Notes: generated by a model not told the origin, from the letters alone. DNA of 64,000 nucleotides from Flavobacterium sp. KMS (GCF_000813005.1 NZ_JSYP01000004.1:1-64000), one strand, 5' to 3'; positions 43,295 to 52,946 are shown, numbered from the stretch's first letter. Translations and numbers: made by a program.

Positions 43295-46150
43295 TTATTT
43301 ACTCAAATACATTTTTCTTCTTGAGTACAATTCATAGAACTGATCATCTTTTAAGTCATCGATAAACAAGATGCTTTCTCCTGTCGATTTCATCTCTGGT
43401 CCTAATGCTTTGTTTACATTATGGAATTTACTAAAAGAGAATACAGGTTGTTTAATTGCAAATCCTTTTAATTGCGGGTTGAATTTAAAATCGGTTACCT
43501 TATTATGTCCCAACATTACTTTTGTAGCGTAGTTTACATAAGGTTCTCCGTAAGCTTTCGCAATAAATGGTACTGTTCTCGATGCTCTAGGATTTGCCTC
43601 GATAATATAAACCGTATCATCTTTTATCGCAAACTGTATATTTATTAAACCAACTGTTTTAAGAGCTCTCGCAATTTTTATAGTATGATCTTTTATTTGC
43701 TGCATTACAAACTCTCCTAAGTTAAAAGGAGGTAATGTCGCATTACTATCTCCCGAGTGAACTCCACAAGGCTCGATGTGCTCCATTATTCCTATGATAT
43801 AAACATTTCCATCAGCATCACAAATTGCATCCGCTTCAGCTTCGATTGCTCCAGCTAAGTAATGATCTAAAAGTAATTTATTCCCAGGAATTGTTTTCAA
43901 TAAATTGATAACGTGCTCTTCAAGTTCTTTCTTGTTTATTACGATTTTCATTCCCTGACCACCTAATACATAAGAAGGACGAATCAATAATGGAAAATCT
44001 AGAGTATCTGCAAGAGCAGAAGCTTCATCCGCAGTTTCAGCGATTCCAAATTGAGGGAAAGGAATATGTAGTTCCGTTAATAACTCAGAGAAACGTCCTC
44101 TATCTTCAGCTAAATCTAAGGCATCAAAACTTGTTCCTATAATTTTTACACCGTATTTAGATAATTTATCTGCTAGTTTTAATGCTGTCTGACCACCTAA
44201 CTGTACAATTACACCTTCAGGTTTTTCATGCTGAATGATATCGTAGATATGCTCCCAGAAAACTGGCTCAAAATACAATTTATCAGCAGTATCAAAATCT
44301 GTCGAAACAGTTTCAGGATTACAGTTAATCATGATAGTTTCGTAACCACACTCTTTAGCTGCAAGTACACCGTGAACGCAAGAATAATCAAATTCAATTC
44401 CTTGTCCAATTCGGTTTGGTCCAGAACCTAAAACTATTATTTTCTTTTTATCGGTAACAATACTTTCGTTATCTACATAACGTTCTCCATTTGCTTTTTC
44501 TATTTCAGCTTCAAAAGTTGAATAGTAATAAGGAGTTTTCGCCTTAAATTCGGCAGCACAAGTATCTACTAATTTAAACACACGGTTAATGTTCTTATCC
44601 ATACGTAAAGTATGCACTTCACTTTCCAGACAATTCATCATGTGAGCAATTTGTCTGTCGGCAAAACCTTTTTGTTTCGCTTCAAGCAAAAGTTCTTTTG
44701 GCAAAGTAGCTACTTTATAGTTTGAAATTTCTTTCTCAAGAGTATAAAGTTCTTCATATTGTTTCAAGAACCACATATCTATTTTAGTAATTTCATGAAT
44801 ACGGCTCAACGGAATTCCCATTGCAATTGCATCATAAATTACAAAAACACGATCCCAACTTGCAAAAGTTAGTTTCTCGATAATTTGTTCGTAATTTTTA
44901 TATCCTTTTCCATCAGCACCTAAACCATTACGTTTAATTTCTAATGATTGTGTTGCTTTATGTAAAGCTTCTTGAAATGAACGTCCGATACCCATAACCT
45001 CACCTACAGATTTCATCTGAAGACCAAGAGTTCTGTCAGCACCTTCAAATTTATCAAAGTTCCAACGAGGTATTTTTACAATCACATAATCTAAAGTTGG
45101 TTCAAAAAGAGCCGAAGTCGATTTTGTAATTTGGTTTTGCAATTCATCAAGATTATATCCTAAAGCTAGTTTAGAAGCAATTTTTGCAATTGGATAACCA
45201 GTTGCTTTCGATGCTAATGCAGATGAACGAGATACACGAGGGTTGATTTCAATCGCAACAATATCTTCTTTTTCGTCTGGAGAAACTGCAAATTGTACAT
45301 TACAACCTCCAGCAAAGTTTCCGATACTACGCATCATTAATATAGCGTAATCTCTTAATTTTTGGAATGTTGTATCCGATAAAGTCATTGCTGGTGCAAC
45401 TGTAATCGAATCTCCAGTATGAATTCCCATTGGATCCATATTTTCGATAGAACAAATAATTACAACATTATCATTCTTATCTCTTAAAAGTTCCAACTCA
45501 TATTCTTTCCAACCCATTAAAGCTTTATCAATTAAAACTTCATGTATTGGCGAAGCTTCAAGACCTCTTGTTAAAAGTTCATCGAAATCTTCTTTTTTAT
45601 AAACAATCGCAGCTCCAGTTCCTCCAAGTGTAAACGAAGGACGAATTACAAGTGGAAAACCAAATTCCTGTGCAATTTCTTTTCCTTCTAAGTACGAAGT
45701 AGCCGTTTTTGCAGGTGCAGTTGGTACATTAATTTTTTCAAGAAGTTGTTTAAACTGCTCTCTATCTTCAGTAATATTAATGGCGTTCACATCAACACCA
45801 ATTAATTTTACTCCAAAATCAGCCCAAATTCCCTTTTCATCAGCTTCCAAACATAAATTTAATGCAGTTTGTCCTCCCATTGTAGGCAAAACAGCATCAA
45901 TTTGTGGATGAGCTTTCAGAATTTCAATAATCGATTTTGTAGTTAGTGGTTTTAAATATACATGATCCGCCATTGATGGGTCGGTCATAATAGTCGCTGG
46001 ATTTGAGTTTATCAAGATAACTTCAATTCCTTCTTCACGAATAGAACGTGCTGATTGTGATCCTGCATAATCAAATTCGCAAGCTTGACCAATAACAATA
46101 GGCCCCGAACCTATTATTAAAACTGATTTTATTGATGTGTCTTTTGGCAT
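43295..46150 (-). CDS. carB: Carbamoyl-phosphate synthase large subunit
   Basis: A 951-residue enzyme making carbamoyl phosphate for arginine and pyrimidines. Two ATP-grasp halves are seen: one starting VLIIGSGPIVIGQACEFDYAG and one at about 570 with IIVLGSGPNRIGQGIEFDYS; both carry the metal-binding ExNPR motif (IEINPRVSRSSALASKATG and IEANPRASRTVPFIAKAYG). It ends after LYSRRKMYLSK, about 120 residues short of the E. coli protein, so the MGS-like allosteric domain is absent. No carA is adjacent. Confidence 0.95.
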   Translation of the reverse strand: MPKDTSIKSVLIIGSGPIVIGQACEFDYAGSQSARSIREEGIEVILINSNPATIMTDPSMADHVYLKPLTTKSIIEILKAHPQIDAVLPTMGGQTALNLCLEADEKGIWADFGVKLIGVDVNAINITEDREQFKQLLEKINVPTAPAKTATSYLEGKEIAQEFGFPLVIRPSFTLGGTGAAIVYKKEDFDELLTRGLEASPIHEVLIDKALMGWKEYELELLRDKNDNVVIICSIENMDPMGIHTGDSITVAPAMTLSDTTFQKLRDYAILMMRSIGNFAGGCNVQFAVSPDEKEDIVAIEINPRVSRSSALASKATGYPIAKIASKLALGYNLDELQNQITKSTSALFEPTLDYVIVKIPRWNFDKFEGADRTLGLQMKSVGEVMGIGRSFQEALHKATQSLEIKRNGLGADGKGYKNYEQIIEKLTFASWDRVFVIYDAIAMGIPLSRIHEITKIDMWFLKQYEELYTLEKEISNYKVATLPKELLLEAKQKGFADRQIAHMMNCLESEVHTLRMDKNINRVFKLVDTCAAEFKAKTPYYYSTFEAEIEKANGERYVDNESIVTDKKKIIVLGSGPNRIGQGIEFDYSCVHGVLAAKECGYETIMINCNPETVSTDFDTADKLYFEPVFWEHIYDIIQHEKPEGVIVQLGGQTALKLADKLSKYGVKIIGTSFDALDLAEDRGRFSELLTELHIPFPQFGIAETADEASALADTLDFPLLIRPSYVLGGQGMKIVINKKELEEHVINLLKTIPGNKLLLDHYLAGAIEAEADAICDADGNVYIIGIMEHIEPCGVHSGDSNATLPPFNLGEFVMQQIKDHTIKIARALKTVGLINIQFAIKDDTVYIIEANPRASRTVPFIAKAYGEPYVNYATKVMLGHNKVTDFKFNPQLKGFAIKQPVFSFSKFHNVNKALGPEMKSTGESILFIDDLKDDQFYELYSRRKMYLSK

Positions 46151-46247
46151 TTTAATTGTATTGTGTAGTTATATTTTCTTTTAATGTTTAATCCTACTGC
46201 ATTAGAAATTAAAACATTACTCATTTTTTAATGACAAGGTATAAAAA

Positions 46248-46275
46248 AAGGCGATACTAAAAAAAGTAACGCCTT
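46248..46275 (-). terminator. Terminator of rpmH
   Basis: On the minus strand aaggcg-t-tact pairs with agta-t-cgcctt, followed by a T run; it lies 20 bases after the rpmH stop. Confidence 0.65.
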
Positions 46276-46294
46276 ATTTATGTTTATAGAAACA

Positions 46295-46456
46295 TTATTT
46301 TTTGTGTCTAGGTTCGCTAGAAACAGTCAGTTTATGTCTTCCTTTAGCTCTTCTACGTGCAAGAACTTTTCTTCCATTCGCAGAAGCCATTCTGTCCATA
46401 AATCCGTGCTTATTTCTTCTTTTTCTTTTCGATGGTTGAAACGTTCTTTTGCTCAT
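46295..46456 (-). CDS. rpmH: 50S ribosomal protein L34
   Basis: A 53-residue, strongly basic protein read on the minus strand: [20 protein letters not shown], then [20 protein letters not shown]. This is L34, with the standard length plus a short tail ending PRHKK. It has its own promoter (46531-46560) and terminator. Any plus-strand frame across it is a shadow. Confidence 0.97.
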
Positions 46457-46530
46457 TGCTTTGTATCTTTAAATATGGTGTCTAATATCTTCTTTTTGTT
46501 CTTCGAATATTGTTACTCTAAAACCGAGTG

Positions 46531-46560
46531 CAAATATACAAAGACTTTTTTTCCTTGCAA
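46531..46560 (-). promoter_or_regulatory. Promoter of rpmH
   Basis: On the minus strand TTG (46560-46558), 19 bases, TATATTTG (46538-46531), a canonical housekeeping promoter. The leader to the L34 start is about 70 bases long. Confidence 0.8.
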
Positions 46561-46624
46561 GTAGTTTTATAAAAATATTTTTAATTCATTTTACTATCTT
46601 TGCAATCACAAAAATACACCTATT

Positions 46625-47140
46625 ATGTTTCACAGAAATATTAAAATTATTTTAGCCGGACTATTAGTAGTTGCTGGCGTTTGGCAATTTACAGAAAGTA
46701 ATATCGGAAACGGAATCTTTCTTATATTATTAGCTGGAATACCTATTTTCCTTTACTTTAAAAATGAATTCATCTTATTAGCCTTCCTGAAATTAAGAAA
46801 ACAAGATTTTGAAGGTGCTAAAAAATGGCTGGCATACATCAAAAATCCTGAAACTGCTTTAGTAAGAAAACAACAAGGTTACTTTAATTACCTACATGGT
46901 ATTATGGTTTCTCAAACTAATATTAATCAAGCTGAGAAATATTTCAAAAAAGCAATTGAGCTTGGTTTATCTATGGATATGGATTTAGCTGTTGCAAAAT
47001 TAAACCTTGCTGGTGTTGCTATGTCACGCCGAAGAAAGCTTGAAGCGACTAATTTATTGAATGAAGCTAAGAAATTAGACAAACAAGGAATGCTGAAAGA
47101 GCAAATCACAATGATGAAAGATCAAATGAAGAAAATCTAA
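46625..47140 (+). CDS. Membrane protein with TPR-like repeats
   Basis: A 171-residue protein with two transmembrane helices (about 6-24 and 30-50) and a helical C-terminal part of about two TPR-like units (FNYLHGIMVSQTNINQAEKYFKKAIELGL; AVAKLNLAGVAMSRRRKLEATNLL). A -7 box TATCTTTG is at 46595-46602. Function unknown; conserved in flavobacteria as far as I recall. Confidence 0.75.
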   Translation: MFHRNIKIILAGLLVVAGVWQFTESNIGNGIFLILLAGIPIFLYFKNEFILLAFLKLRKQDFEGAKKWLAYIKNPETALVRKQQGYFNYLHGIMVSQTNINQAEKYFKKAIELGLSMDMDLAVAKLNLAGVAMSRRRKLEATNLLNEAKKLDKQGMLKEQITMMKDQMKKI

Positions 47141-47163
47141 ATTTCTTTAAATTACAATATCTA

Positions 47164-47200
47164 AAATCCCAAATTCTAAAAAGAGTTTGGGATTTTTTTT
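47164..47200 (+). terminator. Intrinsic terminator
   Basis: aaatcccaaa and tttgggattt form a stem with a T run after it, 25 bases past the TPR membrane protein gene. Confidence 0.85.
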
Positions 47201-47282
47201 GACTTGCGCGGAAAACTTTGACAAAGGTTTCGAACCATAAAACAATTGGAATTTAGAATTTTAGATATTGAAATTTTAATTA

Positions 47283-47373
47283 GAAACTATTTCCTGCTAT
47301 CCGCTTGTATCTTTTCCTGTCTAAAGAAGCCAGAAAAAGGATACCGCTTCTATCAGGGCTAGAGCTCTAGGTT
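47283..47373 (-). repeat. Dispersed structured intergenic repeat, copy E
   Basis: On the minus strand: tagccctgatagaagcgg, stem tatcctttttctgg / acaggaaaagata, then caagcggatagcaggaaata. Same borders as copies A-D in reverse orientation. It is flanked by two further inverted or repeated phrases (gacaaaggtttcgaacc; gctttgacaaag at about 47412-47442). Confidence 0.7.
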
Positions 47374-47526
47374 TCATAAGAACCTTTAAGTTTTTCATTT
47401 TTACACACAGACCTTTGTCAAAGCTTAAAGCTTTGACAAAGATATCGAACCGCAAAACAGTTGGAATTTGGACCCGAGCGTTAGGAACAGGCGAAGCAAT
47501 TTCAAAAAATTGGAATTTTAAGATTT

Positions 47527-48186
47527 CTAATCTTCCAAAATTATCGAAGGTAAATTTTCATTCAACCATTTAAATTTATTCAAAATCATAATATGCGTTC
47601 CGCCTTTTACCACTTTACAGTTGGCAATATATTTTATCGGGAAAACCTCATCTTCATCACCATGAATATGAATTACACTTTCGTCGATTTTAGTTCTATC
47701 CCAAAGAATTACCTGCTCGATAGCCCAATCTAAATAACGAATATCACGCACAGATAAGAATTTCTCATATAGCTTTAACCTCTTGTTTATCTTTTCTCCA
47801 AAAGAAAACTTAGCCAAATTCTCTACATTTAATATCAGTCGCATTGGTATCAGCTTATATGCTTTGGTTGTCTTGGCAATTTTCATTCTTCGAGGAAATT
47901 CAGCATTACACTTTACGCTCGAAATAATAATTACTTTTCTAGCCTCAATATGCTTTGCCATTTCCTGAACCAGGATTCCTCCAAAAGAAACTCCTACTAA
48001 AACAGGATTCGAATGTTTTATATTTTGCGCTATCCTTTTAGCATAATCCTGCAAAGACTCATGCTCAAGCGGAATTTCCCATTCTAATAAATGTATCTCA
48101 AAAGTATCTTCGGGCAATGCGATTCGTTCAAAAATAGTAGTACTTGCCGCAAGACCCGGCATAAAGTAAACAGGAATTTTATTCAT
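47527..48186 (-). CDS. Alpha/beta hydrolase
   Basis: A 219-residue hydrolase. The nucleophile elbow is GVSFGG (G-x-S-x-G), the acid probably in HGDEDEVFP, and the catalytic His in KGGTHIMIL. PVYFMPGLAASTTIFERI is an N-terminal HG-type loop replaced by MPGLAA. Substrate is unknown. Single gene. Confidence 0.85.
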   Translation of the reverse strand: MNKIPVYFMPGLAASTTIFERIALPEDTFEIHLLEWEIPLEHESLQDYAKRIAQNIKHSNPVLVGVSFGGILVQEMAKHIEARKVIIISSVKCNAEFPRRMKIAKTTKAYKLIPMRLILNVENLAKFSFGEKINKRLKLYEKFLSVRDIRYLDWAIEQVILWDRTKIDESVIHIHGDEDEVFPIKYIANCKVVKGGTHIMILNKFKWLNENLPSIILED

Positions 48187-48351
48187 AATTGTATTTCAGG
48201 CATTAACAACAAACTAAATATCATTATCGACATAAAATTATCGCTTTTTAACGACTCTACTCTATTTTTTAGATAATATTATTATTAAAAAACACAGCAA
48301 ATACGAGTGCTAACAACATTTTTAAAAACGTAAAGCATATCTCACTCACAA

Positions 48352-48387
48352 AATCATTTGATATTGAATATCAAATGATTACCTTTG
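48352..48387 (+). promoter_or_regulatory. Promoter overlapped by a 29-bp palindrome
   Basis: AATCATTTGATATT-G-AATATCAAATGATT (48352-48380) is a perfect 14-bp inverted repeat around one base. Within it TTTG (48357-48360) is a -33 box, 19 bases before TACCTTTG (48380-48387). A dimeric regulator bound here would cover the promoter of the small acetyltransferase gene. Confidence 0.7.
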
Positions 48388-48496
48388 TTATAGAAATAAT
48401 TTGTTTCTGATAATATATTACAAGAAGTTTTCTGAACCTCTTAATATGGTTCATTTCTTCTATTTTTTTTTAAATACCACATAAAAAACAAATAAT
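48388..48496 (+). promoter_or_regulatory. Long leader with possible attenuator hairpin
   Basis: The 109-base leader holds tgaacc / ggttca arms (48434-48439 and 48449-48454) inside a longer imperfect GAAG...CTTC pairing, followed by nine T. It resembles an intrinsic terminator before the gene; weak evidence. Confidence 0.35.
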
Positions 48497-48799
48497 ATGG
48501 AACCCATTTCATTAATGGAGATCAAAGACAATGCCTTTGCAAGACAATTTGAAACCTCAACCCCTACAGGATTAGTTACAATCGAATACTCTTTTCAAGA
48601 AAAAAAGATATTTCTAACAAAAATCAACACTCCAGATTCATTCGAAGATCAAGAATTTCTTTATAGCATGCTTAGAAGCATCATGGAAATTTCGATTGAA
48701 CGAAAATTAAAAGTAGTCCCTATTCACCCTAAAATTGTAGTTTTCTTTAAGAAAAACCCAACTTATAAAGAACTACTTCCTCCTGGTATCCGAATTTAA
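48497..48799 (+). CDS. Small GNAT-like acetyltransferase (YjdJ type)
   Basis: A 100-residue protein resembling the short GNAT-related family (LMEIKDNAFARQFETSTPTGLVTIEYSFQ, then HPKIVVFFKKNPTYKELLP at the end). These carry the acetyl-CoA-binding half of the fold only. Substrate unknown. It overlaps the convergent transporter gene by 4 bases. Expressed from a palindrome-covered promoter. Confidence 0.75.
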   Translation: MEPISLMEIKDNAFARQFETSTPTGLVTIEYSFQEKKIFLTKINTPDSFEDQEFLYSMLRSIMEISIERKLKVVPIHPKIVVFFKKNPTYKELLPPGIRI

Positions 48800-50226
48800 T
48801 AGTACCCTATTACATTCATCCACAATCCTCCTATCACCATATATATGAGTAATAGGACAAGACCTGTTACAAGTCCTTTTACCCACCAGCTCTTTAAATC
48901 AACATAACCACTACCAAAAAACACAGGAGCTGGTCCATGACCGTAATGAGTTAATGTTCCATAAAGCGAACCTACAAACCCAAGCATAAACGCTAATAAC
49001 AATCCCGGAATACCAAGAGAAACTCCTACTCCTAATAACGCAGCATACATTGCTGCAACGTGAGCTGTTGCACTTGCAAAAAGATAGTGACTAAAAAAGT
49101 ATACCAAAATTATTATAGGAAAAGCCATTTGCCAGCTCAATCCTCCTATTTGTTGCTTAACTAAATCGCTAAACCAACCTATAAATCCTAATTCATTGAG
49201 CGAACTTGCCATCATTACCAAAACCGAAAACCAAACAATCGTATCCCAAGCTCCTTTTTCGGATTTTACATCTTCCCATGTTAATACTGAAGTTAACAAT
49301 AAAATCACCAATCCTATAAAAGCCGTTGTAGTAGCATCGATAGAAAATAAATCGCCTGTCATCCAAAGAAACAATAAAATAAAAAATGTTAACAACATCA
49401 ACCATTCATTTCTAGAGATTGGCCCCATTTCTTTTAGCTTTTGCTTAGCAATTCCCGGAGCGTCTTTTGTCGATTTTAATTCAGGCGGATAAATTTTATA
49501 TAAAACAAAAGGAATTACAAAAAAAGCAACTAATCCTGGTACAATTGCAGCAAGAGCCCAAGACATCCAAGTAATTTTAATTCCTAAATTTAGAGCAAAC
49601 TTCTGGCACATCGGGTTACTTGCCGTTCCTGTTAAAAACATCGAGGATGAAATAAGATTCATATTATAACTATTTAAAGTTAAAAAAGAACCCAATTTCC
49701 TATGTGTTTCAGGTTTATCCGGCTCAGAGCCAAAACTTATTGCCATCGATTTCATAATAGGATAAATAATACCTCCACCTCTTGCCGTATTACTAGGAAC
49801 TGCAGGAGCAAGACATAAATCAGCTAGTCCTAATCCGTAGGCTAATCCTAACGAACTTTTCCCGAATATCCTTATGAATATAAAAGCAATTCTATTTCCT
49901 AATCCTGTTTTAATAAATCCACGTGCTATAAAAAAGGATATCCCGATAAGCCATATTACTTTATCTCCAAAACCTCTTAATGCAAGCGTAATTGATTTTC
50001 CTGCTTCACCTGGAGCTAAAACTTGTGAAAATGCGGTTACTGCAATTGCAATCATACACATTGTACCCATTGGAGCAGCCTTTAAAATAATCCCAAGAAT
50101 GGTAGCCACAAAAATGGCAAATAAATGCCACGCTTCTTGTTTCACTCCTTCGGGAGCTGGAATAATCCAAAGAACAATACCTACTGCAAGCGTAATTAAT
50201 GTTTGAGGAATTTTTACTTCTTTCAT
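48796..50226 (-). CDS. DASS-family sodium/anion symporter (SLC13)
   Basis: A 476-residue transporter with 11-12 membrane segments. PSNTARGGGIIYPI is the first SNT-type substrate motif of the DASS family and TATAHVAAMYAA-like SATAHVAAMYAALLG is the second. Family members move C4-dicarboxylates, sulfate or related anions with Na+. The downstream gene on the same strand direction (22 bases upstream) encodes a porin, so the two may form one uptake route. Confidence 0.9.
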   Translation of the reverse strand: MKEVKIPQTLITLAVGIVLWIIPAPEGVKQEAWHLFAIFVATILGIILKAAPMGTMCMIAIAVTAFSQVLAPGEAGKSITLALRGFGDKVIWLIGISFFIARGFIKTGLGNRIAFIFIRIFGKSSLGLAYGLGLADLCLAPAVPSNTARGGGIIYPIMKSMAISFGSEPDKPETHRKLGSFLTLNSYNMNLISSSMFLTGTASNPMCQKFALNLGIKITWMSWALAAIVPGLVAFFVIPFVLYKIYPPELKSTKDAPGIAKQKLKEMGPISRNEWLMLLTFFILLFLWMTGDLFSIDATTTAFIGLVILLLTSVLTWEDVKSEKGAWDTIVWFSVLVMMASSLNELGFIGWFSDLVKQQIGGLSWQMAFPIIILVYFFSHYLFASATAHVAAMYAALLGVGVSLGIPGLLLAFMLGFVGSLYGTLTHYGHGPAPVFFGSGYVDLKSWWVKGLVTGLVLLLIYMVIGGLWMNVIGYY

Positions 50227-50248
50227 AAAAAATAGAGATTAATTTAAA

Positions 50249-51415
50249 CTAAAGCCTGCATTGAAATTGTATAATAAATAGTTCTTTATCATAATAGCTT
50301 GTATTAGGAATATTCTTGGTGTACCTGTCAATTTCAACTCCCATTTCGATTCGTCCTGTATATGCTTTTCCAAATTCTAAACTTAACATCGGCGTAAGCG
50401 TTTGCCTTACGTTTGAATCTACTTTAAAACTCGAATCAAAATATTCATATCTGGCAGAAAATTCCAGAGATGTAAGTTTCTTATAATTGATCACATATCT
50501 AAAATTAGGTAAAAAATAAAAACCTCGCATTTGGTAATCATTCACATTGGCAGTACGGGCATCCACAGGAAGTGAATAATATAAATTATGATTGGTTCCT
50601 TGCTTGATTTCGAATTGGGTATCCAGAGAAAGTTTATCTGTTAATTTAAAGTCGGCAGCAATATCTGCTCCTAAAGCAAATACATCACTGGTATAAACCT
50701 TTCCGGTTCCTCCGTTAAGTCCCAAATTAAGATGGTGTTTTTTCGATAATCCAAAAACAACACGGGTAGAATATTGCTTCCCACTGTCTTTATCCATATT
50801 TTGATTTCTCCCATTACCATTTAAAACCGAAACAGCATAATTTACAGGGATATTCCCAAGATCTGCAGATCCTGTCATCGAAGCTCCAATCTGAAAACTT
50901 GTCCATCCATTCTTTCCAAACTCATAATATTGATTCGAGAAATCAAATGACTTTATGATATCTACAGGAACACTTTCTTCTATACCAAAACCTGGTCGAA
51001 ACTGACCACCTGTAAAAGCAATGTATTTATTAAAAGTATATTTTGCGTAAGCATTCTCTAACACTTTGTTCTGGGGATCCGATTTAAAATCGGCTAAATT
51101 CACCAATACAACAACTTCGGTATGCTCACTTAAATTTGCTGCAACACTTACACGCATTCTTTTTATATCAAAAGAACTCCTTGTTACTTCTCCGGTAGTA
51201 TGCTGAACTCCTAAAACATCAACATTATCTGTAATCGACCCCAGAAAACGTACTTGCAAAAGCCCTTTAAATTTAAATTTTGGGTATACCACTTCTTTTT
51301 CTTTCTCCTTTTCTTTCAGCTCAACCTTCACTGTATCCTTCACAGATTGAGCTATCAAAAAAAATGGCATTATCAGAAATATAAAAACAACTCTAGCTAG
51401 CATAGTTTTCCCCAT
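50249..51415 (-). CDS. OprO/OprP-type outer-membrane porin
   Basis: A 388-residue porin with a signal peptide, a Lys/Glu-rich segment (VELKEKEKEKEVV), then a beta-barrel typical of phosphate-selective porins (KFKGLLQVRFLGSIT, FDIKRMRVSVAANLSEHTEVV, KYIAFTGGQFRPGFGIEESVP). It ends in QFQCRL. It lies 22 bases upstream of the DASS gene, so the substrate may be the same anion. A close paralogue is at 56578-57732. Confidence 0.87.
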   Translation of the reverse strand: MGKTMLARVVFIFLIMPFFLIAQSVKDTVKVELKEKEKEKEVVYPKFKFKGLLQVRFLGSITDNVDVLGVQHTTGEVTRSSFDIKRMRVSVAANLSEHTEVVVLVNLADFKSDPQNKVLENAYAKYTFNKYIAFTGGQFRPGFGIEESVPVDIIKSFDFSNQYYEFGKNGWTSFQIGASMTGSADLGNIPVNYAVSVLNGNGRNQNMDKDSGKQYSTRVVFGLSKKHHLNLGLNGGTGKVYTSDVFALGADIAADFKLTDKLSLDTQFEIKQGTNHNLYYSLPVDARTANVNDYQMRGFYFLPNFRYVINYKKLTSLEFSARYEYFDSSFKVDSNVRQTLTPMLSLEFGKAYTGRIEMGVEIDRYTKNIPNTSYYDKELFIIQFQCRL

Positions 51416-51487
51416 AAGCTTCTTAAATATAAAATTAGGCGTGTATATATTATCTGAGTTTAAAACTCAGTCTCTTTTTTTTAAAAT

Positions 51488-52681
51488 CTATCTTCGATTT
51501 GTACCATTATTTGCAGGTCTCGGTGTCGCTGGTCTTGGTGTCGTCGTTGGTCTTGTTACAGGACGCGTTGTTGGTCTAGTCGTTGGAGTTACAGGACGGG
51601 TTGTTGGTCGCGTTGTTCCTGGATTAGTTGGCCTAACAACTGGTCTTGTAGTTGGGTTTGTAGGAGTAACAGGACGTGTGACTGGTCTTGTTGTACCTGT
51701 TCCCGGTCTAGTCGATGGATTTGTAGGTCGTGTTACCGGCCTCGTTGTACCTCCTGGTCTAGTCGTAGGATTAGTAGGCCTTGTACCAGGTCTGTTTGTC
51801 CCGCCTGGTCTAGTTGGTCTGGTAGATGTAACTGGCGCAGGTCTTTTATAATCCCTACCGTTATAGGTCGTATTATATCGTCCGTTAACTCGGTTGTCTC
51901 TAACAACTACAGATGTATTTCTTCTAGAAACATAATTATTATAGTATCTAGGATTTCTTATAACGGCTGTTCTGCGATAATAAGGATTTCTGTAATAATG
52001 TCCGTGATATCCCCAATAATCATGATAATAAACTGGACGCCAAGGACGCCAGTACGGAGGATAATACCCCCAATGCCAAGGAGATCTATACGCTACATAT
52101 ATAGGAGAAAACAAAAACAAAATTACTGGCCATGCACTTACACTTGTACTTACATAACTTGGGCTAGTTGTAGTATTGTAATTATTGGTTGTGTTATTAT
52201 TTACAATTACCGTAGGTTCTCCTTTATAACCAGGGTTAGGTGTTCCCGAAGCTGTATCTGCAGGCTCAACTATATAGTTCTTGCCATATAAATCTTCGTC
52301 TCCAATAGCCTGAACATGTATATTTCCCTTCTTATCTTTATCAACCTCAATAACAGCAATATCTTGTGTTTCTTTGCTACTTACCGCAACCTGAAGCACA
52401 ATAACATGGGTATTCCCTTCTTTATGTCCTTCTACCTCGAGGTAGTCGATTTCTCCATCATTATTTAAATCTAAATTATTAACCTTATTATCAGGATCAT
52501 TCAATGCTTTTTCAAAATCTTCCAAAGTTTTAGACTTTTGAAAAATATCTAATACTGCATATAAATTAAGGTTATCTCCTGGTAAACCTAAAGCAACAGG
52601 CTCATTATCTGTTTGAGATAATATAGGAAGACTAAAAAAACTAGTCAACACAATAGCTAGATATAATATACTTTTTTTCAT
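51488..52681 (-). CDS. Secreted protein with Thr-Arg-Pro-rich tail
   Basis: A 397-residue exported protein. Residues 1-22 are the signal peptide; residues about 60-80 carry DLNNDGEIDYLEV, an EF-hand-like calcium loop; 170-240 are rich in Tyr, Trp and His (PPYWRPWRPVYYHDYWGYHG); 290-397 are a low-complexity tail of RPT/TRP/NPTTRP repeats. The tail is basic and extended, perhaps binding cell wall or nucleic acid. I do not recognise a family. Its antisense strand stays open because of the repeat codons. Confidence 0.8.
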   Translation of the reverse strand: MKKSILYLAIVLTSFFSLPILSQTDNEPVALGLPGDNLNLYAVLDIFQKSKTLEDFEKALNDPDNKVNNLDLNNDGEIDYLEVEGHKEGNTHVIVLQVAVSSKETQDIAVIEVDKDKKGNIHVQAIGDEDLYGKNYIVEPADTASGTPNPGYKGEPTVIVNNNTTNNYNTTTSPSYVSTSVSAWPVILFLFSPIYVAYRSPWHWGYYPPYWRPWRPVYYHDYWGYHGHYYRNPYYRRTAVIRNPRYYNNYVSRRNTSVVVRDNRVNGRYNTTYNGRDYKRPAPVTSTRPTRPGGTNRPGTRPTNPTTRPGGTTRPVTRPTNPSTRPGTGTTRPVTRPVTPTNPTTRPVVRPTNPGTTRPTTRPVTPTTRPTTRPVTRPTTTPRPATPRPANNGTNRR

Positions 52682-52946
52682 GTTAATAATTAGTTAATTT
52701 ATAAATATGCTTACTAAGGTATAAAAAAACAGACAAAGTTTAACAACATCCTACAACTTTCTATTTTCAATAAAACTTACGGAAAAGTTTTTAATTAAGC
52801 TCCCTATTTTACTATAGATAAAACATAAAATGTAAGACTTATATCCTTAACTTTGTAAATAACCGTATTTCGCATACGCTTATTCTACTTGTAATACCTT
52901 ACAAAAATCCGTTTACAATTTATCATATAATTATAAAAACAAAATT

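Noticed and set aside
46280..46564. Plus-strand open frame of 94 codons
   Set aside because: It lies antisense to rpmH and its promoter; L34 on the minus strand is certain.
51441..51851. Plus-strand open frame rich in GLVVG repeats
   Set aside because: It is the antisense shadow of the Thr-Arg-Pro-coding tail, open only because of codon periodicity.
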